NCBI RefSeq assembly: GCF_040958095.1 | Contig: NC_091188.1 | Span: 4,465,789 to 4,529,788, forward strand | Origin: Procambarus clarkii | Taxonomy: Eukaryota; Arthropoda; Malacostraca; Decapoda; Cambaridae | Length of the DNA stretch: 64,000 bases | Direction of reading: 5' to 3' | In this document: one piece after another, positions 23,101 to 30,105 of the stretch | How the letters are laid out: each line of letters opens with the position of its first letter | How positions within the stretch are numbered: the first letter of the stretch is position 1 | The notes under the pieces: generated by a model | The model's input: the letters and a program-made list of their open reading frames with translations, nothing else | Databases searched by the model: none | Told to the model about the DNA's origin: nothing | Program-made: the position numbers and the translations under genes

Positions 23101-25839
23101 TAAAATTATATTTATGGCATTTTGTATTTTTGGGGTTTTTAGTTTGATAGTATTGTACTGTATATTAATAAAATTGTTACTTTTAACACTTTTACATGAC
23201 AGAGGATATTACAGTGGTACCTTTGTTTACGAATTTAATCTGTTCCAAGAGACGGTTCATAAATTGAAACGAATTTTCCCATAAGAAATAATGTAAATTG
23301 AATTAATCTGTTCTATACACCCTAAAAATATTAACTTAAAAATACATTTCTGGGGTACTCTCTTGTACTACATTTTGCAGTTATGCCACTAGGACCTGGT
23401 TGTGGCTCACTGCTTGCTTATCTTACTAAGAATCTGTCTAAAGACACTTGTTTTCCTTATGTTTTAACACTTGTCTGTAATGAGACATCACATTCATTCA
23501 CTATGAAAGATCTCTTGTTTTCCTCTATCGTCATCCTCTCAACTATTTTCTTAGGTTGAACTTTATCACTGACTTTCTTGGGACCCATAGTATGATATAT
23601 AATAAGAACTTTACTGTTCAGAAACCAAAAAACAGAAAACAATGAAATTCTTTACAAAGAATTCAAGCTCTGTCATCACTAGGCGGGAGACAGGTAAACT
23701 GAACGTGCCTCCCCGTGCCCAGCAGAACCACGCGCTCGCTCGGCCCATACAAGTATCAACAGATGTCGTATTCCACGGCAAACGTCGTACACCAAGTCAA
23801 ATTTTACAAGGAATTTGACGTTGTATATAAAAAAAATTGTAATCTAGGGCAGTTTTAAACCAAGATACCACTGTATATTCATGGATTGTCTATTAAAAGT
23901 AAATGCTTTTTTATATTGATTTTGTTTCCTCCAAAGAAAGGCCTTTTCTAAATCTAAATAATAATTATCTGTTGTCATATGTGACTTGACAAAAGATGTC
24001 ATAGATGCCGAAAGATGATTTGCAGCCATGAAATATTGCAGATGAATAGTGAGACTGTGTTACAAATGTAATGAATAAGAATTATGTCACAAGATTGCTG
24101 GCTTGTCCCATTTTCATGCTTCCAAGAATACTTCTCAGTATATTTTTGCTAGGAGTTTACATGAATTTACCTGATGGTAAATGAATGATGGATTTTGACT
24201 GCAAAGTTCTTTTCTTCATCTATTTGTTGTAAGGTAGTGCTGTCAATTTAGTAGTTGTGATGTGGATTGTTAGGCCCCACATGCAAGGTCTTGCAGTTTT
24301 TTACATTAAAAAGCATTTGCCAGACATCTGACCATTTGTGGAGTACATGTAGATTGCTTTGTGAGGTCTCAATATCATTTTCACTTCCCACTTTACCATA
24401 GATCTTAAGGAAGCATCAAAGCAACTTTGATGCTTCCTGTCCTTAACAAAACAAATTACTTAGTAGAGTACTGTATAATTTTTGCCTTCTCCCAATACCA
24501 GTTTGTATATACATACAGTACAGTACATTACAATATAGCATGTTTAAACATACTTTATCTTTTTTTACAATTATATTTTAAGCTCATTCAATTTTCATAG
24601 CTTTCATCATTTACCCTTAATTAATAGAAAGGAAAATGTTTCTTCTGGTCCCTCCCTCGTCATTAGTATCTCTCTCTCTCAAGGCAGCTTTCATTCACAC
24701 AAATCCTTCACATTATCTTATGGTCACAATGTTATAGCCAGGATACATAAATATAATAGTGTTTAATTTTAGAATAAGGATCTGCTCACTTGCTCATTTG
24801 TTACATGAAACCTCAAAGCTTGCCTTGTCCAGATCATCATATTTGTCTCAATATCATCTAATGATTTTAAATATCTTGCATTGTTAGGAGTTATATTGTA
24901 ACATAATTTTTTTCTTCAGGATCACTTGAAATTAGAACAGTTAAGGGAAGAAGTGATTCGTTTGTCTCAGTTTGGTTTATGTGCTTCATGCCAGGCAAGA
25001 GGAGCAGCAGAATTCGTACTGGATCGCATGACGAAGTCATATAATAGACGTCTCCCAGGAGATGGTGGAGAAGGGCACATCAATAGCTCATTCAAAGTGG
25101 ATAATCATTATAAAGTAAGTTATTATATTTGCATGTAAATTTGATATGCAGTAGACACTGGTTAATTATGGGGTTAGATGAGTTTCGTAGACTTGTTGCA
25201 AATTTATGGTTTGTGAATTACGTTTGTGAAGATCACTCGGCCCACACCTTTCCAAGGGAACCAGGCCATGAGTAGCTGGTAGTACGCCGAACATGATATA
25301 GTTTGATTTTGTGTGCAAGAGAAGAAAGTTGAAGGACATAGGTTATTGTGTTTGGGAGAAGGGAATGAGAAGTTGTGGATTTTGTAGACCCTTAGCGAGT
25401 GGCACGATATAATTTGTGCTGAAGAATATAAGTGGGGGAAGAAATAATGGCAGAGGTAGAAAGTTTTAAGTACTTTGGGGTAATATTAGATAAAAATGAG
25501 AGTATGGAAGGGGAAATAAGAGAATATTGAGTTTGAGAAGAGTGGTAGGACAGGTATATCATACAGTATTATGAAAGGAAGTAAATAAAATGATAATTAT
25601 ATAAAAGAAGTAGAACTTTAATAGTTATAGTTAGTTACTGTTTTCTGTCACAGCAACTTGTGCATTAAGCATTTTTTTAATTCAATTTGGATTTCCAAGT
25701 AATACACTAAATAATATCTTTTCAACAGGTAAATATGTCTCCAGCTTCAGTTCTTGCACGTTTAGCAGCTGCACGAGAACATGAAAATGTGGAACGAGAG
25801 AAGAAGCTTTTGCAAATTTCTGCTATGGATTTTTCTTGA
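1438..25839 (+). CDS. FBF1: Fas-binding factor 1 homologue (3' part, 15 coding exons)
   Basis: Spliced coding segments: 1438-2459, 2701-2974, 5450-5606, 10535-10616, 11742-11848, 12365-12473, 15154-15359, 16523-16640, 18515-18646, 19484-19573, 20832-21020, 22410-22568, 22907-23083, 24920-25114, 25729-25839. All junctions are AG/GT and phases agree throughout, giving about 1,041 residues plus stop TGA; vertebrate FBF1 is about 1,130, so only a short N-terminus is missing off the left edge. The N-terminal third is acidic, charged and probably disordered, with repeated hydrophobic-acidic motifs; a Gln-rich stretch follows, then a long coiled coil. The identification rests on the coiled-coil block (LKELELKAILSATGQVR then a Leu/Ser-rich segment) and a C-terminal Ala/Arg block (LARLAAAREHE), both resembling vertebrate FBF1 as I remember it. 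In the family, FBF1 sits on centriolar distal appendages/transition fibres, helps anchor the centriole and gates IFT entry to the cilium. That role is assigned by homology only. Alternative: another centriolar coiled-coil protein. Confidence 0.88.
2701..2974 (+). CDS. FBF1: FBF1 exon: Ser/Pro/Ala-rich linker
   Basis: Acceptor CTTCACAG ends at 2700 and donor GTAAGT starts at 2975. It carries 91 codons plus one base. The product is low-complexity Ser/Pro/Ala with no recognisable domain, joining the acidic region to the Gln-rich region. Confidence 0.8.
4600..5052. mobile_element. Degraded pogo/Tigger-like non-autonomous element (tentative)
   Basis: TTATCCGG-type motifs appear in opposite orientations near both ends: TCGGTTATCTGAAGCC at about 4603, and GATTATCCGG, CTTATCCGG and CCGGATAAATGAG at about 4975-5035. 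This is a pattern I associate with Tigger-derived MITEs. The ends are too decayed for a clear terminal repeat. Confidence 0.35.
5450..5606 (+). CDS. FBF1: FBF1 exon: Gln-rich start of coiled coil
   Basis: Acceptor AACCAACAG ends at 5449 and donor GTAACA starts at 5607. Joined to the preceding exon it reads KLEHQFSTQQEEVNAQ and then runs of Gln and Ala with a heptad-like pattern, ending MADMMKR with Arg split across the next junction. It was too short to stand out as an open frame; splice phase and composition support it. Confidence 0.8.
5870..6085 (+). mobile_element. tRNA-derived SINE copy, family A
   Basis: It has a B-box-like core (TTTGATCTCCGGGTGGGACAG), then the shared body TTTCACGTAATG ... 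AATAGGTACCTGG ... TTGTGGGTTGCATCCTGGG and the tail TTTCCTGTCCCTGACATTGGG. The same ordered blocks recur at 1110-1290 and 12690-12830 and, reversed, at 8475-8705 and 10995-11215. Confidence 0.6.
6129..6564. repeat. Degenerate minisatellite, about 36-39-bp units
   Basis: Variants of GCAGCAGG/GTGGCTGGGTCGA/GATGGCATGAG recur irregularly. On the minus strand this gives an Ala/Pro/Thr-rich open frame of 103 residues in ragged units (DPATTHAI-like). Irregular spacing, frame changes and the intronic position argue for a decayed tandem repeat rather than a gene. Confidence 0.5.
8475..8705 (-). mobile_element. tRNA-derived SINE copy, family A (reverse)
   Basis: Contains GGTACCTGTTTATTGCTAGG and the reverse-complement B-box-like CCCGGGATTGAACCCAGG in the order expected for a minus-strand copy of the family at 5870-6085. 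Confidence 0.6.
9315..9680 (-). pseudogene. Possible processed pseudogene fragment, unidentified
   Basis: A GC-rich island sits in an AT-rich FBF1 intron. On the minus strand one frame reads KSPIERQMPIRLFPG, then an in-frame TGA, then APVMEFTSKFVKEDTG, and on through a Lys/Asn/Pro-rich stretch to PGTYGF and a stop at 9315. Codon-like composition in the antisense sense and the internal stop suggest a decayed coding copy. I do not recognise the protein, and no poly(A) tail or target duplication is visible. It could equally be a fragment of a repeat. Confidence 0.35.
10250..10385 (+). mobile_element. SINE 3' fragment, family B-like
   Basis: CAGGCTGCGAGCAGCCGCG is followed by GAGGCCTGGTCGAGGACTGG, GCCGCAGGGACGTTGAGCCC and AAATCATCACAAGGTAAGG. 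It shares its end with the family B SINEs at 37846 and 42583. Confidence 0.6.
10535..10616 (+). CDS. FBF1: FBF1 exon: short linker
   Basis: Acceptor TTGTTTCAG ends at 10534 and donor GTAAGT starts at 10617. The 82 bases begin with the last base of the split Arg codon and read YKDAVSTSHLNTPLPLNNED and a His/Val tail, ending in phase 0. It follows a 4.9 kb intron. Phase fits both neighbours exactly. Confidence 0.75.
10995..11215 (-). mobile_element. tRNA-derived SINE copy, family A (reverse, degraded)
   Basis: Reads CCCATTGTTGGGGACAGTAAGCC, then GTTGTATCCTGCAACAGTTG, then TTATTACTAGATGAACGGGAG and GCATCAGGTGTAAGGAAA: the reversed family A body, with the tRNA-like end decayed. Confidence 0.5.
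11742..11848 (+). CDS. FBF1: FBF1 exon: coiled coil
   Basis: Acceptor TTCCTTAAG ends at 11741 and donor GTAAGC starts at 11849. It encodes VDLRTAEVEVEKLKAELNLL and continues as a charged heptad helix, ending with two bases of an Arg codon. Confidence 0.85.
12365..12473 (+). CDS. FBF1: FBF1 exon: coiled coil
   Basis: Acceptor CTTTCTAG ends at 12364 and donor GTAAAT starts at 12474. The product RKMDVEKEVWGRVEKRLREE and following residues continue the coiled coil; it ends in phase 0. Confidence 0.85.
12690..12830 (+). mobile_element. tRNA-derived SINE copy, family A (truncated)
   Basis: The B-box-like GGGTTTGATTCCTGTGGCAG is followed by GCATGTTTCCGTTCACCGGATG and CACCTAGCAGTAAATATGTACC, then decay. 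Confidence 0.55.
14610..14840. mobile_element. Hairpin element with about 65-bp inverted arms
   Basis: The arm at 14656-14720 (GACCAGACCACACACTAG ... ACGTTTCGGTCCGTCC ... CCATTCTCAA) is inverted at 14763-14826. The left flank GCAGGCGATGAGTAACAATAACG recurs at about 36107 with one arm only, and the core GACGTTTCGGTCCGTCC recurs at about 56548. It is a dispersed inverted-repeat family, MITE-like. Confidence 0.7.
15154..15359 (+). CDS. FBF1: FBF1 exon: conserved coiled-coil block
   Basis: The acceptor GTTGCAAG ends at 15153, with a weak pyrimidine tract, and the donor GTAAGG starts at 15360. It encodes 68 residues beginning EEKENLASSYEAQ and ending KELELKAILSATGQVR. This end resembles the vertebrate FBF1 stretch with a Thr-Ser-Ala-Thr core and is the best single diagnostic segment of the gene. 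Confidence 0.88.
15655..16492 (-). pseudogene. Jockey/CR1-type LINE reverse transcriptase relic (antisense)
   Basis: The reverse complement reads LSQGSVLAPVMF, IYINDLPEGIQNYMN and ADNAKLL, the reverse-transcriptase block holding the usual GVPQGSVL motif and the region of the catalytic FADD/YADD box, here degraded to SADN. Stops and frameshifts follow (for example after MTWTK). It is a dead LINE fragment inside an FBF1 intron, opposite to the gene. Confidence 0.75.
16523..16640 (+). CDS. FBF1: FBF1 exon: conserved coiled-coil block
   Basis: Acceptor TTGTTACAG ends at 16522 and donor GTAATT starts at 16641. It encodes REVEAVMTQLESNTSNLSEL and TASINTRHDSALELTQ, matching the pattern of the corresponding FBF1 helix (Leu/Ser-rich, then a Glu-Leu repeat). 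Phase is 1 in and 0 out. Confidence 0.87.
16641..18514 (+). other. FBF1 intron with CATCTTCACTA-rich repeat and SINE relic
   Basis: At about 17420-17700 variants of TAACCATCTTCACTACTCAC and TCTTACATACACACCA recur irregularly, a decayed tandem repeat. Bases about 18075-18260 are a diverged copy of SINE family C (AAAGCACTAAGCCAGTAAGAC ... GGCCCAACCACTTGGAC ... GCTGACCTGCAAGAAGC). Otherwise unremarkable. Confidence 0.5.
18515..18646 (+). CDS. FBF1: FBF1 exon: coiled coil
   Basis: Acceptor TTCCAACAG ends at 18514 and donor GTAGGT starts at 18647. Exactly 44 codons in phase 0, from MKEKQLQEFEAQLATSRAES to an Arg-rich RLSTLIQRLEST helix. Confidence 0.87.
19484..19573 (+). CDS. FBF1: FBF1 exon: coiled coil
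   Basis: Acceptor TTATTTTAG ends at 19483 and donor GTTTGT starts at 19574. Exactly 30 codons: VEKEKWRLAQERMKVEMERQ then AITEERKHLQ. The Lys-Trp-Arg turn fits the vertebrate FBF1 helix. It is too short to stand out as an open frame. Confidence 0.85.
19574..22409 (+). other. Two FBF1 introns (19574-20831 and 21021-22409)
   Basis: AT-rich intronic sequence. Two diverged copies of a block meaning roughly 'CAAAATTTTAATT ... CTCATTTTCAAA ... GTTTCTTGTAATTTTGA' lie at about 20060-20330 and 20410-20690, so part of the first intron looks duplicated. The second intron holds no feature I can support. Confidence 0.4.
20832..21020 (+). CDS. FBF1: FBF1 exon: coiled coil
   Basis: Acceptor ATTTTCCAG ends at 20831 and donor GTAGGT starts at 21021. 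Exactly 63 codons, from TSTETERQNLAIARESLMAE through a Gln-rich helix to a short polar end (TNITGGNV) that probably breaks the helix. Confidence 0.87.
22410..22568 (+). CDS. FBF1: FBF1 exon: coiled coil
   Basis: Acceptor TCGTAAAAG ends at 22409 (purine-rich and weak) and donor GTGTGT starts at 22569. Exactly 53 codons, NQMTIAAEMTAINDKHRCLH through EEETRLEELSLQVDQE. Confidence 0.87.
22615..22850. repeat. Degenerate minisatellite, about 28-bp units
   Basis: Variants of TAATAGCTTACACTGTGATT then GAGATGTA recur about seven times in the intron before the exon at 22907. Confidence 0.7.
22907..23083 (+). CDS. FBF1: FBF1 exon: coiled coil
   Basis: Acceptor CTTGCCAG ends at 22906 and donor GTAATT starts at 23084. 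Exactly 59 codons, LKLERDIIAQEQMFLVQTRK through ALHVHQERLEN; a continuous charged helix. Confidence 0.87.
23212..23873 (-). mobile_element. Tigger (pogo-type) DNA transposon, internally deleted
   Basis: The ends CAGTGGTACC (23212) and GATACCACTG (ending 23873) are inverted and flanked by TA on both sides, the usual Tc1/mariner/pogo target duplication. On the minus strand at about 23457-23590 the frame reads MGPKKVSDKVQPKK and continues IVERMTIEENKRSFI, resembling the N-terminus of Tigger transposases. Only about 660 bases remain, so the catalytic domain is missing. Confidence 0.75.
23874..24919 (+). other. Remainder of FBF1 intron
   Basis: AT-rich; I see no gene, tandem repeat or mobile element that I can support. 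Confidence 0.4.
24920..25114 (+). CDS. FBF1: FBF1 exon: end of coiled coil and polar linker
   Basis: Acceptor TTCTTCAG ends at 24919 and donor GTAAGT starts at 25115. Exactly 65 codons. The helix ends at REEVIRLSQFG, followed by LCASCQARGAAEFV with a Cys-X2-Cys pair, and a polar linker. The single Cys pair is not enough to call a zinc site. Confidence 0.85.
25390..25600 (+). pseudogene. Short LINE reverse transcriptase relic
   Basis: One frame reads MAEVESFKYFGVILDKNESM then EGEIRE, resembling the FKYLGSxI...DG...EI segment just after the LINE reverse-transcriptase fingers/palm. Stops follow. It lies in the last FBF1 intron. Confidence 0.55.
25729..25839 (+). CDS. FBF1: FBF1 terminal coding exon with stop
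   Basis: Acceptor TTTCAACAG ends at 25728. It encodes 36 residues, VNMSPASVLARLAAAREHEN then a Glu/Lys helix ending SAMDFS, and TGA at 25837-25839. The Ala/Arg/Leu block resembles the conserved C-terminal helix of vertebrate FBF1. Confidence 0.87.
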   Translation, partial: VNMSPASVLARLAAAREHENVEREKKLLQISAMDFS

Positions 25840-26881
25840 CATTTATTGTTACTGTACAGTAAAGTACTATATAGTATTTAATTTGACTTCCCCTCTGTGT
25901 GATTTCAGAAAGACTTATAGCTGTGATGAAGCATTTTTATAAATTTTAAACACTATAGTTGATGAAGGTAATAAATTTCTAAAGGTGTTATAGCTTATCT
26001 ACAACTCTTCTAAACAGTGTGTGACCTCTTTAAGATGATGTCATCAGAGTGAATTTAGGTTGTCTATAAATGCTTTAAAATAACCAGACAGGTGGGTACT
26101 GAAACACACAGTAACAAGCAACAAAATATATATATTCTTAAAAATAAGTTACATGATACTGAAGTAACAAACAATTTGTAAGAGACACTTGAGCTGGGAG
26201 GCTTATGTAGGTGGAGTATTATATTGACTGCTGAAGATTTATGAAAGTGAAATACATTACTGTATCTTAATATATTTAAAATATCTTGGAACTTGGTTGT
26301 GTTATCTCTCTCCTGTTTTCTCTGCCAACCACCAAAGCGCGGTTCTCGGTGAACCATTCTGCTGACCACCCTGGCCGACGGGTGGTCAGGGTGTGACTCA
26401 TTTGTACCAAGTTGTACTCATTGTACTCATTTGTACCACTGTTGGGTACCAAGTGGTACCCAACCACTTGGGCTGGACGGTAGAGTGACGGTCTCGCTTC
26501 ATGCAGGTTGGCGTTCAATCTCCGACCGTCCAAGTGGTTGGGTACCATTCCTTCCCCCCGTCCCATCCCAAATCCTTATCCTGATCCCTCCCAGTACTAT
26601 ATAGTCGTAATGGCTTGGTGCTTTCCACCTAATAGTTCCCTTCCCTTCTCTCCTGTTTTAGTTTTTGCAACTCATAATGTTAATACAGTAAAAATATATT
26701 GTCTTGAAACTTTTGATTGCTCCATGAGTCATCTCATGGAGGTCATAGATTACTCTATGGTTGTGCAGACTAATTTAGTCTACTACTATTGTCTGCTATT
26801 CTCCATCTATGAGTGCCACTGTATTTCATACATTTATATTCCTACATCACTGTACATTATGCAGTATATTTGTTGAATAAA
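25840..26881 (+). other. FBF1: FBF1 3' UTR and candidate poly(A) signals
   Basis: AATAAA hexamers occur at 25970-25975 and 26876-26881 (and again at 27083-27088). The nearest is 131 bases past the stop. If a distal signal is used, the 3' UTR includes the tRNA-derived SINE copy at about 26440-26620. Actual cleavage sites cannot be read from the sequence. Confidence 0.45.
26440..26620 (-). mobile_element. tRNA-derived SINE copy, family C (reverse)
   Basis: GGCTGGACGGTAGAGTGACGG and GCTTCATGCAGGTTGGCG, with TTCAATC, form a tRNA-like A/B-box head in this strand, followed by CCGTCCAAGTGGTTGGGTACC and ATCCTTATCCTGATCCC, ending ACTATATAGTCGTAATGGC. Other copies lie at 33478, 41030, 58612 and 63190. 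Confidence 0.7.
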
Positions 26882-27691
26882 ATTATTGTTGTAACTGTTT
26901 CTTTCATATCTTGTACCATGGAATTTTAGTCCAGCATCAGGAAATCCTCACTTCTGGATAACTTAAATTTAAAATTAGCTTTTTGCATAATATTCAAAAC
27001 TTATTTCAGATTATATTCAAGGCAGTGTTGAATTCCTGTTCCTAGAAATATTTTGCTAAAGTATTTTTGTTCAGTTTATAATAATAAAGCACCTTACATA
27101 AAGTGCCTGTGAGCTTGAACCTTCAAACACTATTTTGTAATCTAGTCAATAGGAATTTTTTAATTACTGGTAATAGTATTTTTTGCAGTAATTAAAAATT
27201 TGCTCATCCTAGTCTGAAAAAAAAATTACAGTAGTTTATCCCCAGTATAGATACCTTCATTCTTATCTGTTCACTCTCAGAAGCCAATTCCACATTGTCA
27301 TTTGTAATGCAGTCCACGACTTTTGGAAAGTAAGTAATTATCAAAGACACCAACAAGTTTTGGAAAGATAAATAGCAATTACAAATAATATGTGCCATCA
27401 AATATGACCTATTCTCAAGGCCTTCTTTCTGTATTGTCCTTTCCCAGCCAATACTGTACTGTCATCTGCAGGTAATAATGAAATATCATCTTTAACTGTA
27501 ACATACGAACTGGTAATTATGTCATTTTCAAACCATCACACCTATTTTATGGCTTCATTTCAAACATTGGTGGGGACAGCAAAAAAATAAAATAAAATAA
27601 AAATAATGGTGTTGCTGCAAATTTAAGACAAAAACTAAACCAAGTTTATCTTTCAGGCAGGTGAGGGTGGTGGGCTCAGCTGAGTTCCTGG

Positions 27692-27955
27692 ACCCGGATT
27701 CACAAAGCAGTTACGCAAGTACTTATGAACGTGTACATCTTTCCTCAATCTTTGACGGCTTTGGTTACATTTATTAAACAGTTTACAAAGCATGAAAACT
27801 TCCCAGTCAACTGTTGTTATTGTTATAAACAGCCTCCTGGTGCTTTGGAACTCATTAACTGTTTAATAATTGTAAACAAAGCCCCCAAAGATTGAGGAAA
27901 GATGTGTACAGGTTCGTAAGTGCTTGCGTAACTGCTTCGTGAATCTGGCCCCTGC
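27692..27955. mobile_element. Palindromic MITE with long terminal inverted repeats
   Basis: The left end GGATTCACAAAGCAGTTACG ... CATCTTTCCTCAATCTTTG is inverted at the right end as CAAAGATTGAGGAAAGATG ... CGTAACTGCTTCGTGAATC. The arms are about 75 bases, and the interior (ATTTATTAAACAGTTTAC versus AACTGTTTAATAATTG) is also self-complementary. No coding capacity. Confidence 0.8.
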
Positions 27956-28204
27956 CCCCCAGTTGAAGCCACTAGAGATAATGGCCCTTATGTGAATTGA
28001 GGTAAATACAGTCCATGTCATGACAACAAAGAGCAGTATAACGGTACTCAGAGATGCATTGTAACCTTTTGACAAATTCTGGCATACAGGCCTAAAATAC
28101 AAAATATCAGGACTATGGCTGTGATTCACTGAAACACTATACAGCTTCATAGACAGTAAAACAGCTAAACATAAAATAGAACTTAGCATACTTGATAAAC
28201 TTTA

Positions 28205-28580
28205 AACAGAACTTAGCATTGTCTGCTATTTGGGCAATGAAATCAAACTGAAAAGTGGAGTGCCACAGGCAAGCTGCCTTTCATACACACACTTCAACAC
28301 ACACACAGCTGTCCAGCCTTCTTCCCAGTATGGAGAATATAAATCACGGGCAGACAACGAAATGTAACTAATATGCCACCCAGGACAAAGACGTTGATGG
28401 CCGATGAAACCAAGGTAGCAATAGAGTTTTAAACAGGTTTAAGAGGCAATGGAAATGTTGTTACCAAGAAAAAAGTTTACAAATTCTATACATCGCAGAA
28501 AGAAATCCAGAGTCCATTATCCATGACAACCACCCAATCCAACATGTGCATGTTGGTAGAATACTGCGAATCAAAATACA
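28205..28580 (+). pseudogene. Jockey-type LINE relic, left part
   Basis: The plus frame reads GNEIKLKSGVPQASCLSYTH then FNTHTA, and, after frame decay, RADNEM and LICHPGQR, resembling the GVPQGSCLSP...YADD...QICH core of Jockey-group reverse transcriptases. Stops are present. It resumes after the SINE at 28581-28826. Confidence 0.65.
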
Positions 28581-28826
28581 CTTATCTTGAGGTTATCTTG
28601 AGATGATTTCGGGGCTTTTTAGTGTCCCCGCGGCCCGGTCCTCGACCAGGCCTCCACCCCCAGGAAGCAGCCCGTGACAGCTGACTAACACCCAGGTACC
28701 TATTTTACTGCTAGGTAACATGGACATAGGGTGAAAGAAACTCTGCCCATTGTTTCTCGCCGGCGCCTGGGATCAAACCCAGGACCACAGGATCACAAGT
28801 CCAGCGTGCTGTCCGCTCGGCTCCCT
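28581..28826 (-). mobile_element. tRNA-derived SINE, family B (reverse), nested in a LINE
   Basis: Begins CTTATCTTGAGGTTATCTTG, passes GTCCCCGCGGCCCGGTCC and TTTACTGCTAGGTAAC, and ends with the reversed tRNA-like head (GGGATCAAACCCAGGACC ... TGTCCGCTCGGCTCCC). It interrupts the LINE relic on either side. Confidence 0.8.
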
Positions 28827-28829
28827 TAA

Positions 28830-29432
28830 GTGAGAAAATAAACATAGCAAAAACAGCCTCAGGCAAACAAAGAAGATATTCCGTAATCTTGGTACTGTAT
28901 CAAGATACAGCTACACCTACAACAGGCTCTAGTCCGTCCGCGTCTTTAATATCACACACTACCACTGCACACTTTAAACAAAACTAAGATACAAGAACTA
29001 TAAGCGATGGAAAACAAGGCACTAAAAAGAGCAGCAAAACACCGTCCACCATGACCAAATAATGAAAGAGCTCCATGACTCTTTGAACATACAATCAATG
29101 AACATTACAATAGTAAGCCATAGTTCTTAGGGGAACCGGCAAGGTAGATAAAGGCAGACTGTTTAACACAGGTGGTAACACAAGAGGTCACAGGTGGAAA
29201 CCGAGTACCCAAATGAGCCACAGAAACGTTAAAAATAATATTTTTAGTGTCTGAGTAATTAACATAGAATGCATTAGAAAGTAATGTGATGGTGGCAAAC
29301 TCCATACACAGCTTCCAATGTAGTTATAAAAGAGCCCAATAGGCTCGGGAATCTGTACACTAGTTGATTAAGAGTTGAGAGGTGGGACCAAAGAGCCGAA
29401 GGTCAACCCCGCAAACGTAATTAGGTGAGTAC
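28830..29432 (+). pseudogene. LINE relic, right part and 3' tail
   Basis: At about 29140-29215 the plus frame reads GKVDKGRLFNTGGNTRGHRW then KPSTQMSHRNVKN, the C-terminal stretch also found reversed at 43755-43985. It ends with the tail AGCCCAATAGGCTCGGGAATC ... GAGAGGTGGGACCAAAGAGC, which recurs at 55931 and reversed at 44018. Bases 28840-29060 fit a Jockey-type reverse-transcriptase C-terminus but are badly decayed, so two different LINEs may be joined here. Confidence 0.55.
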
Positions 29433-29816
29433 CAGGGGTATAGAACAATCGAAACAAGATTTAAGAAGATCCGAAGCTAATAAGATTTTTGCAAGATGAA
29501 GCTCCCCACTCCCACAGCTGGTGGCTCAAAAGCTTGGGTCAATTCTAAGGGCAACCGAACCACACAACTCTAAAATGAAATATAAACCAGAAAACCAGCA
29601 CGAAAAAATAACCCTGGAGACAAAACTGCAAACACGTCAATAAGCACCTGAGTGTGCACATGTGAATGGTACACGGTATTATTTTATGTATGTTAAAATA
29701 CGTGACGAACTTTGCACTCACTCGTCAGTTCCCTGACAAGAGAGAACAAGCTTGGCTTAGCTACCAAACACACACACACACAGTGTCAGCATGGCGGAGA
29801 GCCCGCTCGCCTGTTA
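29433..29816. other. Intergenic, no recognised feature
   Basis: AT-rich intergenic sequence; a short (CA)n run lies at about 29768-29781. Confidence 0.4.
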
Positions 29817-30105
29817 GTGGTGTGGGCGGGGCCGGTGAGGGTGGTGTGGGCGGGGCCGGTGAGGGTGGTGTGGGCGGGGCCGGTGAGGGTGGTGTGGGCG
29901 GGGCCGGTGAGGGTGGTGTGGGCGGGGCAGGTGAGAGCGGGATCGGTGAGGGTGGTGTGGGCGGGGCAGGTAAGAGTGGTGTGGGCGGGGCCTGGTATGG
30001 GTGGGGCCTGTAAGGGTGGTGTGGGCGGGGCCGGTGAAGGTGGTGTGGGCGGGACCGGTGAAGGTGGTGTGGGCGGGACCGGTGAGGGTGGTGTGGGCGG
30101 GACAA
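29817..30105. repeat. GC-rich minisatellite, 24-bp unit
   Basis: GGTGTGGGCGGGGCCGGTGA then GGGT repeats about twelve times with truncated units in the middle. The unit length is a multiple of three, so long open frames exist on both strands (Gly/Val/Ala on plus, Pro/Ala/Thr on minus). These are repeat artefacts. Confidence 0.9.
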
